DNA of 64,000 nt from Nitrospira sp. CG24B (GCA_002869845.2 NEWS02000008.1:230902-294901); one strand, 5' to 3'; shown: positions 26,199-35,807, counted from the stretch's first letter. Translations and numbers: made by a program. Notes: generated by a model not told the origin, from the sequence alone.

Positions 26199-28064
26199 AT
26201 GGCCGGTTTAGCTGCTTCGCCTGAATTACTCAACGCCTTACACAACAAGGCAACCCAACTCCGCATCAACAGTGTGCGGGCCACCAGTGAGGCTGGCAGC
26301 GGCCACCCTTCGAGCTGTGCTTCAGCTGCCGATATCGTGGCCGCCTTGTTTTTCTCCGTCATGCGCTACGATCCTCAGAATCCTAAGGCACTCAACAGCG
26401 ATCGCTTCATCCTCTCGAAAGGACATGCGGCTCCACTCCTCTATGCCGCGTGGGCTGAAGCCGGGCTCTTTCCAACAAGCGATCTCTTAAAGTTGCGTAC
26501 CTTAACGTCTAACCTCGAAGGACATCCCACACCCCGCTTGCCATTTGTTGATATGGCCACAGGCTCACTGGGGCAAGGACTTTCGGTTGGGGTTGGTATT
26601 GCCTTGAATGCCAAGTTCGTCGACAAGCTGGATCACCGCACCTATGTGTTGATGGGAGACGGTGAATCGGTCGAAGGCTCAGTGTGGGAAGCGGCCGAGG
26701 TCGGACGGCAACACGGGTTAGATAATCTCTGCGCCATTGTCGATATCAACAGGCTCGGCCAGAGCGATCCCACGATGTTGCAACACGATATGGACGCCTA
26801 CCGTTCCCGCTGGGCCGGATTCGGTTGGCATGCGATTGTTGTGAATGGTCATGATCTCTCAGCGCTTCTGAGGGCCTTCGATGAGGCCGCTCGCACCACA
26901 GGACGACCCACCGTGTTACTCGCCCAAACATACAAGGGCAAAGGCATTTCGTTCATGGAAGACCGAGCAGACTGGCACGGTAAACCGCTGAAGAAAGGCG
27001 AGGAGACCCAGAAGGCGATCGACGAGCTCACCAAACAATTGAGCCCGAACGGTGCCGCCGTTCAGATCCACACACCTTCCGCTCCAAGCGCCGCTCACGG
27101 CACCATCGGCACGATCCCGCCACCGCCTTACAAAATCGGCGATGCCGTTGCCACACGTGAGGCCTTTGGTGCCGCCCTGGAAGCCTTAGGATCGTCCAAC
27201 CCCTTAGTCGTTGCGCTGGATGCTGACGTCAAAAACTCGACCTATACGGACAAGTTCGGCAAGAAATTCCCCAATCGGTTTTTCGAGAATTTCATTGCAG
27301 AACAGAACATGGTCGGAGCCGCTGCCGGTCTGGCTGCGTGCGGCAAGATCCCTTTTGCCGCCACCTTTGCCTGCTTTTTCAGCCGTGCGTACGATTTCAT
27401 TCGCATGGCCGCCATCAGCGGCTCAAATATCAAACTCGTCGGCACACACGTCGGCGTGAGCATCGGTGAAGACGGCCCGTCACAAATGGGACTTGAAGAC
27501 ATCGCGATGATGGCTGTGCAACCGAACGTGACCGTGCTCTATCCCTCGGATGGTAACTCGACCTATCGCTTGCTCGAAGCTGCCGCGCAGCACAAAGGGA
27601 TGGTCTATGTCCGTGCGGGAAGACCAAAGACCCCGGTGATTTATGGACAGGATGAACGATTCCACATCGGCGGCAGCAAAATCATCCGGGAGAGCACATC
27701 AGATATCCTCACCATTGTAGCCGCAGGCGTCACGCTGTTTGAAGCGCTGAAAGCCCATGATCAACTTAAAGCAGCCGGGATCGCCGTCCGTGTGATCGAT
27801 CTCTATAGTATCGCGCCCATCGACCGGACAACCTTGGTAGAGAGTGGACGCGCAACTCAACGCCGAATCCTGACGGTAGAAGATCACTATGCCCATGGAG
27901 GCCTTGGAGATGCGGTCCTCAGCGCGGTCAGCACCGAAGGCATCGCTGTCCACAAACTCGCCGTTCGAGAAATTCCCCATAGTGGCAAACCAGAAGAGCT
28001 CGTGGATCACTATGGGATCGGCGTACGATCCATTGTCGAGGCAGCGAAGCAGATCATCAAGTAA
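26199..28064 (+). CDS. tkt: Transketolase
   Basis: TPP-dependent transfer of two-carbon units in the pentose phosphate or Calvin-type carbon rearrangements. The 621-residue protein has the TPP-binding MGDGESVEGSVWEAAEVGR, SKGHAAPLLYAAW, the KGKGISFMEDRADWHGK segment, and the pyrimidine domain with FIAEQNMVGAAAGLA and GEDGPSQMGLEDIAMM. This length and motif set match the shorter transketolase type (as in vertebrates, ~620 residues), rather than E. coli TktA. ATG 26199 has AAAGGA 8 nt upstream; the open frame reaches back 29 codons more without similarity. It is monocistronic, followed by about 210 non-coding nt. Confidence 0.95.
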   Translation: MAGLAASPELLNALHNKATQLRINSVRATSEAGSGHPSSCASAADIVAALFFSVMRYDPQNPKALNSDRFILSKGHAAPLLYAAWAEAGLFPTSDLLKLRTLTSNLEGHPTPRLPFVDMATGSLGQGLSVGVGIALNAKFVDKLDHRTYVLMGDGESVEGSVWEAAEVGRQHGLDNLCAIVDINRLGQSDPTMLQHDMDAYRSRWAGFGWHAIVVNGHDLSALLRAFDEAARTTGRPTVLLAQTYKGKGISFMEDRADWHGKPLKKGEETQKAIDELTKQLSPNGAAVQIHTPSAPSAAHGTIGTIPPPPYKIGDAVATREAFGAALEALGSSNPLVVALDADVKNSTYTDKFGKKFPNRFFENFIAEQNMVGAAAGLAACGKIPFAATFACFFSRAYDFIRMAAISGSNIKLVGTHVGVSIGEDGPSQMGLEDIAMMAVQPNVTVLYPSDGNSTYRLLEAAAQHKGMVYVRAGRPKTPVIYGQDERFHIGGSKIIRESTSDILTIVAAGVTLFEALKAHDQLKAAGIAVRVIDLYSIAPIDRTTLVESGRATQRRILTVEDHYAHGGLGDAVLSAVSTEGIAVHKLAVREIPHSGKPEELVDHYGIGVRSIVEAAKQIIK

Positions 28065-28277
28065 CCGGTCTTCCAGAACGAGCGACCATGATTTATTGGA
28101 GCGAGTTCAATACCGACATTAAGAGGCTGTTGTCAGAGCAGCAAATTTGGCAAGTCCAAGTCATTGCCTATCAGCACATGTACTTGCACGACGGAAGCGG
28201 TCCGAGCATTCGGGCTACAAGCCATCATCCGATTCTCATCCGACAGACGAAGGGCAAACAACAATCCCCTGGATCTA

Positions 28278-28598
28278 TCAAGATGGATTCGGTGCGACAA
28301 AGACCAGTACGCTAAGCCGCCCGCTTGTATGATTCTTCACACCGTGCTCTTCTCCAGCTGAAGCCATCGTGCCCTGCCCCGCTTCGAGTACTCGCTGCTC
28401 GGTACCAACCTGAAACGTCCCTTGCCCCTCGAGCACGATATAGACCTTATCCTGATGGCCGTGGACATGCCCCTTTTGCTCCTGGCCAGGCTCTAAGCCA
28501 TAGATGTCACAGAAGAACCGCTCCGTTTGAAACAGGTTATTCTTCTTCATCTTGTCACTACTGAACTGTTGATAGTCGGCGAGTGTAATCACCTTCAT
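28278..28598 (-). CDS. Single-domain cupin protein
   Basis: A 106-residue cupin beta-barrel with the metal-site motif 1 GHVHGHQDKVYIVLEGQG (His, His, and Gln-x-x-x in place of the usual Glu spacing) and motif 2 near GEEHGVKNHT with the second His. Such small cupins bind metal and act as enzymes or ligand sensors; the substrate is unknown. ATG 28598 (MKVITLADY) has GGAG 8 nt upstream and is preferred over an eight-codon-longer start. It lies 35 nt after the coiled-coil exported protein gene, probably in the same minus-strand transcript. Confidence 0.82.
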   Translation of the reverse strand: MKVITLADYQQFSSDKMKKNNLFQTERFFCDIYGLEPGQEQKGHVHGHQDKVYIVLEGQGTFQVGTEQRVLEAGQGTMASAGEEHGVKNHTSGRLSVLVFVAPNPS

Positions 28599-28633
28599 AC
28601 TCAAGACTCCATGATTGAACACGTCAACGCTAT

Positions 28634-29068
28634 TTATGGGAGATGGGACAGCAGTTTCTGATATGATTGCTTGAGTTCGTTCAGAGCCGTCGTCATCCCC
28701 TCCTGCACTTCATGCCATTTGGCATCCGTGGCGCCCTTCAATTCATCCAACCGCTCTTTGGCACCATCTTTCTTCTTCTCGATCTCATGCAGTGACTTCT
28801 GTAGCTCCGCTCGTGTCGTGTCAGACGCTTTTGTCACCTTCCCACGCAGTTCGACGATTTGCCGTTGAAGGGCCGCCAACTCGTCATGCGCTTTCCGCTC
28901 AATCGCCTCCTTTTGCTGAACGGTATACTCCTTAGTTGCCTCGATCGTCTCGCGGGCTTCCTTGACCATCTTCTCTGTCCCCGCCGTGGATTCAGCTCCA
29001 ACATCCTGACAAAGCATCAGGCTGGCTATCGGCATCCAGAGCACTCCTCTCAGCCATCGACATCGCAT
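28634..29068 (-). CDS. Exported coiled-coil protein
   Basis: A 144-residue protein. It has a Sec signal peptide (about 1-25, LWMPIASLMLCQDVGA, predicted cleavage before ESTAG), then an almost uninterrupted amphipathic helix rich in Lys, Glu and Ala (EARETIEATKEYTVQQKEAIERK... ELKGATDAKWHEVQEG). It resembles other periplasmic apolipophorin-like or sodium-dependent coiled-coil stress proteins, but no specific family is recognised. ATG 29068 has a GGAGGGA SD; a frame extending 49 codons upstream is ignored because it lacks an SD and puts the signal peptide internally. A 131-nt divergent region separates it from the HDOD gene. Confidence 0.78.
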   Translation of the reverse strand: MRCRWLRGVLWMPIASLMLCQDVGAESTAGTEKMVKEARETIEATKEYTVQQKEAIERKAHDELAALQRQIVELRGKVTKASDTTRAELQKSLHEIEKKKDGAKERLDELKGATDAKWHEVQEGMTTALNELKQSYQKLLSHLP

Positions 29069-29199
29069 CGTCCCTCCCTCCCAGGAATGAGGCAGTATAG
29101 TCAGTACCCAGAGTAAAGTCACGACCGCTAAACTTTCTGGGGAAAGCAACCGAGAAAGCACTGTCTGGAACAGCAGGGTCACAACCTGGGAGCCGCTCC

Positions 29200-30090
29200 A
29201 TGCCCTCTGAAGCACAGTCAGTCTGGCCTCCGCTCGAACAGCTCGAACAGGCTCTCATACAAAAAATTAAGACAGGGGAGATTGAGCTTCCACTCTTGCC
29301 GCAAGCCGCCAGCAAGGTGATGGCACTCGCGTCAGATCCAAATGCCGATGCGGCCAAACTCTCCGCATTGATCCATCAGGACCAAGCTCTCGCCGCTCAT
29401 GTGTTGAAGATTGCCAATTCACCAGCCTACATGCCCAGGAGTCCGGTCATCTCACTCCAACACGCTGTCGCCATGTTGGGGATCACCCTGCTATCGGAAA
29501 TCGCCTTTACCGCCTCATTAAAGGTCGGTGCGTTCCAGGTGCCGGGATATGAAAATGACGTCAAACAGCTCTGGCGGCATTCGCTGGCTACCGGGGCCTT
29601 TGCAAAAGAAGTCGCCCGGGCGAAACGTATGAATGTCGAAAGCGCCTATCTCTGCGGACTATTGCATGAAATCGGGAAACCCGTTGTGCTGCGAATAACT
29701 GCGACGATTGCTCGAGAAAAAAACAACGATTGGGTCAAAGCACTGGCCACGGTACTGGATAACAAATCTCACATTAAAACATTGATTGAGGGCTACCATA
29801 CCCAGGTGGGCGTTCTGATTGCCGATAAATGGAGTCTGCCCAAACAAGTGGCAGAAGCGATCCAATATTATAGAGACTACGAGCATGCCACCGCCTTCCG
29901 CCAGGAATGCATGCTCACCTTTGTTGCAGATCGATTGGCAAGCCACCTCCTCACGCCTGAAGAAATGCCCGAAGATAGTCTTCGCGATCATCCGGTATTC
30001 GCAGAGTTGAACCTCTACCCTCAAGACGTCGATAAACTCCTGATGACAAAAGATCAGGTATTAACCATTGTGAATGCGATGAACCTATGA
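29200..30090 (+). CDS. HDOD domain signalling protein
   Basis: A 296-residue cytoplasmic protein with an HDOD (HD-related output) domain across about 25-225: LPLLPQAASKVMALASDPNAD, LIHQDQALAAHVLKIANSPAY, LQHAVAMLGI and YLCGLLHEIGKPVVL. The HD pair is degenerate (HE in place of HD in LLHEIGK), as expected for HDOD, which is thought to be regulatory rather than hydrolytic. GGGAG lies 8 nt before ATG 29200. Its stop overlaps the sthA start (ATGA), so the two are translated together. Partner and signal are unknown. Confidence 0.9.
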   Translation: MPSEAQSVWPPLEQLEQALIQKIKTGEIELPLLPQAASKVMALASDPNADAAKLSALIHQDQALAAHVLKIANSPAYMPRSPVISLQHAVAMLGITLLSEIAFTASLKVGAFQVPGYENDVKQLWRHSLATGAFAKEVARAKRMNVESAYLCGLLHEIGKPVVLRITATIAREKNNDWVKALATVLDNKSHIKTLIEGYHTQVGVLIADKWSLPKQVAEAIQYYRDYEHATAFRQECMLTFVADRLASHLLTPEEMPEDSLRDHPVFAELNLYPQDVDKLLMTKDQVLTIVNAMNL

Positions 30091-31502
30091 GTACACCAAG
30101 CACCTATGACATCATTGTGATCGGAGCAGGCCCAGCGGGACAAAAAGCGGCGGTCCAGGGCGCCAAGGCCGGTAAACGGGTGGCCCTCATCGAACGAGAA
30201 CGCGGGATTGGAGGCAGCTGTGTCTATCGTGGGACCATTCCAAGCAAAACATTACGAGAAAGCGCCCTCCATCTCGATCGACTCAAGCGGGCCGGTGAAG
30301 CATTCCAATTCAACCTCAAACCAGGTACGCAGATTGCCACCCTCATGAGCCGACTCGAACAGGTCGTTCAGGCCCATGATTCCTTCATGAGCCGGCAACT
30401 TCGACGCAACGGCATCTCCCTGCTGCATGGCCGTGCACACTTTCTCAATGAACATCTCGTCGAAATGCAAACCGTCGATGGAGCGCGTCAACAACTCACG
30501 GCCAAGACCATCGTTGTCGCCACAGGATCACGCCCCAGAAATCCCAAAGAAATTCCCGTTGACCATGAGCATATCGTCGACAGCGACTCACTCCTGTCCA
30601 TGCTGTACCTACCGCAATCGCTGACGGTCATCGGTGGTGGGGTCATCGGTTGCGAGTATGCATCCATCTTTGCCTTGCTCGGGGTTGAGGTCACGCTGAT
30701 CGACCGTGCACCCTATCCGCTCCAGTTCATGGATCGAGAACTCGTTGAACAGTTTGTGCAAGGTCTTGAGCATCACGGAGGTCGCTACTTGGGTGGGTGC
30801 CAGATTGCAGAAGTGCGGTGGGACAATGTCGCACATGTGGTCACAACCTTGCAGGATGGCACCGTCATCAAGAGTGAGAAAATGCTCGTCGCCCTTGGGC
30901 GACAAGCCAACATTGAAGATTTAGCTCTCTCTGCAGCTGATATCACGGTGTCGGATAAAGGACTGATTCCCATCAATCAATATTGCCAGACCAACATCGA
31001 TCACATTTACGCAATCGGCGATATGGCCAGTGGACCCGCGCTCGCATCCAAAGCCATGGAACAAGGTCGACGTGCTGTCCGTCACGCCCTGAACCTCCCG
31101 ATCGGTGATGCGGCGTCAACGATTCCGCTTGGCATCTATACGATTCCTGAAATGGCCAGTATCGGCCTTGATGAGAAGAGCGCGCGTGAGAGATACAAAG
31201 ACCCGCTAATCGGACGGGCAAAGTTTGAAGAAATCGCACGTGCGCAGATATCGGGAGCCGGCTACGGCCTCCTTAAAATGGTAGCTGACCCGGACGGAGA
31301 GCGACTCCTTGGCGTACAAATCGTCGGAGATTCAGCTACGGAATTGGTCCATCTGGGACAATTGGCGCTTCAGGGCTCCGCAACAGTCGAATCTTTTATC
31401 GACAATATCTTTAACTTTCCGACCTATGCCGAAGCCTACCGTATCGCTGCACTCGATATTCTAGGGCAAGTCGCAAAACGTCGAACGGAAAAAGCTGCGT
31501 AG
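30087..31502 (+). CDS. sthA: Soluble pyridine nucleotide transhydrogenase (SthA type)
   Basis: Exchanges hydride between NADPH and NAD+. The 471-residue flavoprotein has GAGPAGQKAAVQGAKAG near the N-terminus, and a degenerate disulfide site GSCVYRGTIPSK in which the second redox Cys is replaced by Thr, characteristic of SthA rather than dihydrolipoyl dehydrogenase or glutathione reductase. The NAD(P) fold (VIGGGVIGCEYASIFALLG) and the C-terminal dimerisation domain with FNFPTYAEAYRIAAL (lacking the His-Glu pair of lipoamide dehydrogenase) agree. It overlaps the HDOD gene by 4 nt. It fits a redox-balancing role in a chemolithoautotroph, which is inference. Confidence 0.88.
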   Translation: MSTPSTYDIIVIGAGPAGQKAAVQGAKAGKRVALIERERGIGGSCVYRGTIPSKTLRESALHLDRLKRAGEAFQFNLKPGTQIATLMSRLEQVVQAHDSFMSRQLRRNGISLLHGRAHFLNEHLVEMQTVDGARQQLTAKTIVVATGSRPRNPKEIPVDHEHIVDSDSLLSMLYLPQSLTVIGGGVIGCEYASIFALLGVEVTLIDRAPYPLQFMDRELVEQFVQGLEHHGGRYLGGCQIAEVRWDNVAHVVTTLQDGTVIKSEKMLVALGRQANIEDLALSAADITVSDKGLIPINQYCQTNIDHIYAIGDMASGPALASKAMEQGRRAVRHALNLPIGDAASTIPLGIYTIPEMASIGLDEKSARERYKDPLIGRAKFEEIARAQISGAGYGLLKMVADPDGERLLGVQIVGDSATELVHLGQLALQGSATVESFIDNIFNFPTYAEAYRIAALDILGQVAKRRTEKAA

Positions 31503-31663
31503 TGGTCGGTCTAGAATCAAACCCGGAGGTGGACTAAGCTTCGAAATTGAACGGGAAACCGCGCATCCTTCCGTTGTTTCATCGATTGACTCCCAAGATA
31601 TGGTGGATTACGTGTTCTTGGTTATGCCGATCGAAACAATTCCACCACTGCGGCTCGAACAAC

Positions 31664-33784
31664 CTATGCTGCTCGTCTGTTGCGCGGCGGAAAGCTGGTC
31701 CGTGCGAGTAGCTCCACAAATTCTTCTTCAGGCATAGGCCGACCAAATATATACCCCTGGACTTGATCGCACTCTTGTTGACGAAGTAGCTCCAACTGTT
31801 CCTCTGTTTCCACACCCTCTGCCAATACGGAAAGATTCATGCTGTGAGCAAGAGAGATGATTGCGCGAGTAATTGAGGCATTGGCCGCGTTGCGTGTCAC
31901 ACCCAGGACAAACGATTGGTCGATCTTGAGGATGTTTAGGGGAAACCGCTGCAAATGGCTCAACGAGGAATAGCCGGTCCCAAAATCATCAATCGACAGC
32001 CTGACGCCCATGGCCCTGAGCTCCTGCAACATGGTGATGGATTCTGTTAATTCCAACTCAAGGCATTCTGGATCAAGCTGGGTTTCCTGTAGTGCCCTCG
32101 TGATGGCGCTCGTCAACGAGGTCCCGTGAAAGAATGAATTGGATACGTTGACCGACACCCGAATGGGAGTGCGCCCCGCATCTTGCCATGCTTTGTTTTG
32201 TCGGCACGCCACGAACAACACTTCTTGGTCCAATTTCTGAATCATTCCTGTCTCAATCGCCACGGGAAAAAACTCGGCAGGCAACAACATTCCCCGATGA
32301 GGATGACGCCATCGAACCAAGGCTTCTGCACCCACGATCCGGTTGGTCCGAATTTCAACTTGTGGTTGGTAATACACGATGAACTCGTGACGTTCCAACG
32401 CTTTCCGCAAATCGTTTTCCATCTCGAGTCGCTCTGCCGCCAAAGCATTCATAGTTTTCGAATAGAACTGAAAATTGTTCCGACCCTCCTCTTTGACGTG
32501 ATACATCGCGACATCCGAACTTTTTAGCAGAAGATCCACCGAATCTCCATCAGTAGGAAAGATCGCGATCCCTACACTGGCCGTTACGGAAATCTCATGC
32601 CCATCAATCAAGAACGACTTGGACAACGCTTCCAATATGCGACGCGCGACTGTCCCGGCATCCTGAGCATCTCGAATGTTGGTCAGCAACACGGTAAACT
32701 CATCTCCACCTAAGCGGGCGAGTTCGTGCGTTTCGCCCTGCTCCACCAACCGGCCAATTGAATCGCTATGCCGGACAGAATCCGCCAAACGGTCCGCTAC
32801 CTGCTTTAAGAATAGATCGCCGACGTTATGGCCTAACGTATCGTTGATGACTTTGAATCGGTCCAAGTCAAGGAACAAGACCGCCAGAATCGTTTGGTAA
32901 CGACGTGCATGGGTCAGCGCTTGCGTGACACGATCTTTGAATAAGACACGGTTCGGCAGCCCGGTCAGGCTGTCATAATAGGCTAATCGGTGGATTTCCC
33001 GTTCTGAGCGCTTTCGTTCGCTGATGTCCTTTGCTGTTCCCACAATCGTTAACGACTTCAGCTGATCATCGAATACCGCCTCAGCCTGTAAATTCATGGC
33101 AAACTCACCCCCGTTCGGCAGGATGATCCGATGATCGATATCACACGGCTTCCGCTCCTCAAGAATCGACTTCAGCGCGTGGTCGACACGATTGCGGTCC
33201 TCTTCATGGATCATCTTCAGAAAGGCTTCTTTCGTCCCTCCGAACTCTTGGAGCCGAATGCCCATTAACCGACAGAGTTCCGGCGACGCCGTAAAGCGAT
33301 CCGTAGGGGGATGCCATTCCCAGTTACCGATCTTGGCGATCCGTTGCGCCAAACCAAGCCGCGCTTCGCTACGCAGCAGCGCGTTGAGCGTGATGCTTCC
33401 ACGCAACATGTACCGCACTCGATGTCCTAGGATAGCCGCATGCATCGGTTTGGCGATGAAATCAGTCGCCCCGTGCTCGTACGCCCGGGCAATCGAATCG
33501 GCGTCGTCCAAGCCGGTCATGATCAAGATCGGCACACGGCTCCCCTCTGCCGACTCACGAAGTTTCGCGCAGGCAGAAAATCCATGCATGACCGGCATCA
33601 CGACGTCCATCACAATCAGGTCCGGACGCCGAGAGGCAAACTGTTCGAGCGCCTGTGCGCCATTCGACGCTTCGCACACCTCGAACCCTACTTGTTCCAG
33701 CGCCTCACGGACGAATGTTCTGAAGAACTCTTCGTCATCGACGACCAAAATCAATGCGGAAGTGTTCTCGTGTTCTTCTTCCAT
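31664..33784 (-). CDS. Response regulator with PAS, GGDEF and EAL domains
   Basis: A 706-residue cyclic-di-GMP enzyme. Residues ~10-130 are a receiver (ILVVDDEEFFRTFV, phospho-acceptor in LIVMDVVMPVMHG, Lys in FIAKPMH). Residues ~145-265 are a PAS/PAC unit, ~270-440 a GGDEF domain with intact active site LARLGGDEFTVLL, and ~450-700 an EAL domain. The EAL domain keeps AEALVRW, VNVS, ELTES, IDDFGTGYSS, LKIDQSF and AEGVETEEQ. Between TES and the next helix it is about nine residues shorter than usual. ATG 33784 is chosen: a 74-codon frame ends just before it. A TTG 16 codons upstream is an alternative. No histidine-kinase partner lies next to it. Confidence 0.9.
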   Translation of the reverse strand: MEEEHENTSALILVVDDEEFFRTFVREALEQVGFEVCEASNGAQALEQFASRRPDLIVMDVVMPVMHGFSACAKLRESAEGSRVPILIMTGLDDADSIARAYEHGATDFIAKPMHAAILGHRVRYMLRGSITLNALLRSEARLGLAQRIAKIGNWEWHPPTDRFTASPELCRLMGIRLQEFGGTKEAFLKMIHEEDRNRVDHALKSILEERKPCDIDHRIILPNGGEFAMNLQAEAVFDDQLKSLTIVGTAKDISERKRSEREIHRLAYYDSLTGLPNRVLFKDRVTQALTHARRYQTILAVLFLDLDRFKVINDTLGHNVGDLFLKQVADRLADSVRHSDSIGRLVEQGETHELARLGGDEFTVLLTNIRDAQDAGTVARRILEALSKSFLIDGHEISVTASVGIAIFPTDGDSVDLLLKSSDVAMYHVKEEGRNNFQFYSKTMNALAAERLEMENDLRKALERHEFIVYYQPQVEIRTNRIVGAEALVRWRHPHRGMLLPAEFFPVAIETGMIQKLDQEVLFVACRQNKAWQDAGRTPIRVSVNVSNSFFHGTSLTSAITRALQETQLDPECLELELTESITMLQELRAMGVRLSIDDFGTGYSSLSHLQRFPLNILKIDQSFVLGVTRNAANASITRAIISLAHSMNLSVLAEGVETEEQLELLRQQECDQVQGYIFGRPMPEEEFVELLARTSFPPRNRRAA

Positions 33785-33785
33785 G

Positions 33786-34010
33786 TCAGGATAGTTTTTC
33801 CTTACGGTTTTCAAAAATCCAGTACGGTCCAACCAAAAGATGGGCAGGGCTGGTCCGGATCACAACCACAAGCGGACTGCGTAGCCCCTTCACCGACAAC
33901 CCCTCTATTGCTCGCCGAACGCAGTTATATTCCGCCTCCGTCTCAGTGAACGCAGCGGGGTCCATGACAAATCTCTCGAACAAGCCATCGCTTCGAGCCC
34001 TTTCATTCAC
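33786..34010 (-). CDS. Possible small protein coupled to the GGDEF-EAL gene
   Basis: A 74-codon frame starting with GTG at 34010 and ending TGA just 1 nt before the ATG of the receiver-GGDEF-EAL gene (TGACATG). Product is MNERARSDGLFERFVMDPAAF followed by a mixed Glu/Arg/Leu sequence and a basic end (ENRKEKLS); no motif or signal peptide. The tight spacing suggests translational coupling. SD upstream is weak. I do not recognise it. It may be a genuine small regulator or a chance frame. Confidence 0.45.
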   Translation of the reverse strand: MNERARSDGLFERFVMDPAAFTETEAEYNCVRRAIEGLSVKGLRSPLVVVIRTSPAHLLVGPYWIFENRKEKLS

Positions 34011-34355
34011 CCAGCCAAAGTCACTGCACCGACCATCGCACTGCTCGACGCATGTGCCTAATTTTCATGGCTATTCTCACCTCTATCCAGAAGGCCAAAC
34101 AGGGAATACCTATCGTTCCGGATGCATCTGAAACGACGATAGCAGTAATTTCTGATTGGTAAAGAATTGAATGAAAACCAGCGGCGACCTTGAGCGGATA
34201 GAGAAGGAGGGCTCGTATTCCCGCTAGGAAGGCTAGCGACTGAGCGCGCTCACACTGGTGCCTGTGAGCTATTGAAGGCCTCTTTTTGATGAGGATGGAG
34301 TTCGACTTGCTTCATGAAATGTTGCTGGTGAACCGAATCTGAACGGAAGGGCGGA
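34011..34355. other. Intergenic region, no gene seen
   Basis: A 345-nt non-coding stretch between rtcB and the small frame. The only structure I see is a perfect inverted repeat GCTCACA (34248-34254) / TGTGAGC (34263-34269) with an 8-nt loop. It lies just beyond the rtcB 3' end on the minus strand, without an adjacent run of T, so it could be a weak terminator or a protein-binding site. Confidence 0.4.
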
Positions 34356-35807
34356 TTATCCTTTGATGTTCCCGATCGGTCGTAGTTCCGCCACTTTCTT
34401 GGTGATGCCTGCTCGATCGACGGTCTCGACCACCTCGGATATGTCTTTGTACGCGAACCCCGCCTCCTCGGCCAGACCCGACATGGAAACGGCCTTCACA
34501 AGAATGCCTCGCTGTTTCATGTGCTTCTGGACCTGCTCGCCCCTAATGGTTTTCTTTGCCTGCGCGCGTGACATCGTACGCCCCGACCCATGCATCGTCG
34601 ACGCAAAGGTGTCACGCATCGCGCCTTGCGTTCCGGCCAACAGATAGGACCCAGTTTCCATGGAGCCACCGCAAATGACCGGTTGACCAGTCGTCCGATA
34701 CCGTGGCGTGAGATCAGAGCTCCCCGGCCCTAATGCTCTCGTTGATCCTTTCCGATGGACCACCAGATCGCCTTCCGGATATCGCTCGACTTTGGCGATG
34801 TTGTGCGCCACGTCATAGACCAGCTCCATCCCCAGTTCCTCAGCAGATCGGCCCAATACGGCAGAAAAGGCTTCGCGAATCTGATGCGTAATCACTTGGC
34901 GATTGGCGAAGGCGGTGTTGGCCGCGCAGTTCATTGCCGAAAAATAGTCCTGCCCTTCGACTGATGCAAACGGGGCGCAGGCGAGTTGCTGGTCTTTCAC
35001 GGAAATCCCATATCGCCGCATCGCTTTTTCAAATACTTTGAGATAGTCACTCGCGACCTGATGACCGAACCCGCGCGATCCGCAGTGGACCATCACGACT
35101 ATCTGATTCTGACCAGTGATTCCCCAGGCTGAGGCTGTTTCTTGATCAAAAACACGATCGGTTGAGACCACCTGCACCTCAAGATAGTGGTTCCCAGACC
35201 CCAATGTTCCAAGCTGATTCATCCCACGATTTCTCGCCTGATCGCTGACTGTTGACGGATCAACTCCCGCAATACATCCTCCTTCTTCAATGGCCTCAAG
35301 ATCGCGATGCCACCCAAACCCTCGGTCAATACACCACCGAGCCCCACGAGTCATCACATCATCGAATGCCGCATGATCTAAGCGCACAAACCCGCTTGCC
35401 CCAACTCCAGCAGGTACTCTCCGAAACAATTCCGTCATCAGCTGCTCTAGATGCGGTTGCACATCCTCCCGGGTCAGATTCGTTCTGATAAGCCGCATGC
35501 CGCAATTCACGTCATACCCAACACCGCCAGGCGAGATGATCCCGGTACGGACATCAAAGGCGGCAACGCCTCCAATGGGGAAACCGTAGCCCCAATGTCC
35601 ATCCGGCATGCATAAGGCATAGCGCCTGACTCCAGGAAGACAGGCCACATTCGTGACCTGCTCAAACACCCCAGCATCCATCGATCGGAGAATCGTCGGT
35701 GTCGCATAAATCCGCGCGGGTACCAGCATGCCGGACTTCTCGGTCATGGGGATCTCCCACACCTCGTCGGTGATCCGATTGACCCGCATCTCGGTATTCA
35801 GCTTCAT
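34356..35807 (-). CDS. rtcB: RNA-splicing ligase RtcB
   Basis: GTP- and Mn-dependent 3'-phosphate/5'-OH RNA ligase acting in RNA repair. The 483-residue protein has GGVGYDVNCGMRLIRTNL with the metal-binding and active-site Cys at 102, PDGHWGYGFPIGG, NGLGSGNHYLEVQVV-like LGTLGSGNHYLEVQ, HCGSRGFGHQ, and HGSGRTMSRAQAKK with the active-site His region. All motifs look intact. ATG 35807 overlaps the stop of the archease gene (ATGA); a longer frame of 78 codons upstream is the archease overlap and is rejected. The pairing with archease, its activator, is the expected functional unit. PepP-like gene lies upstream. Confidence 0.96.
   Translation of the reverse strand: MKLNTEMRVNRITDEVWEIPMTEKSGMLVPARIYATPTILRSMDAGVFEQVTNVACLPGVRRYALCMPDGHWGYGFPIGGVAAFDVRTGIISPGGVGYDVNCGMRLIRTNLTREDVQPHLEQLMTELFRRVPAGVGASGFVRLDHAAFDDVMTRGARWCIDRGFGWHRDLEAIEEGGCIAGVDPSTVSDQARNRGMNQLGTLGSGNHYLEVQVVSTDRVFDQETASAWGITGQNQIVVMVHCGSRGFGHQVASDYLKVFEKAMRRYGISVKDQQLACAPFASVEGQDYFSAMNCAANTAFANRQVITHQIREAFSAVLGRSAEELGMELVYDVAHNIAKVERYPEGDLVVHRKGSTRALGPGSSDLTPRYRTTGQPVICGGSMETGSYLLAGTQGAMRDTFASTMHGSGRTMSRAQAKKTIRGEQVQKHMKQRGILVKAVSMSGLAEEAGFAYKDISEVVETVDRAGITKKVAELRPIGNIKG

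Noticed and set aside
28088..28315. 75-codon frame (MIYWSEFNTDIKRLL...) after transketolase, overlapping the cupin 3' end
   Set aside because: No SD of note, no recognised motif, and composition changes along the frame; may be chance or a decayed gene. Left unannotated; the 213-nt gap (28065-28277) is otherwise empty.
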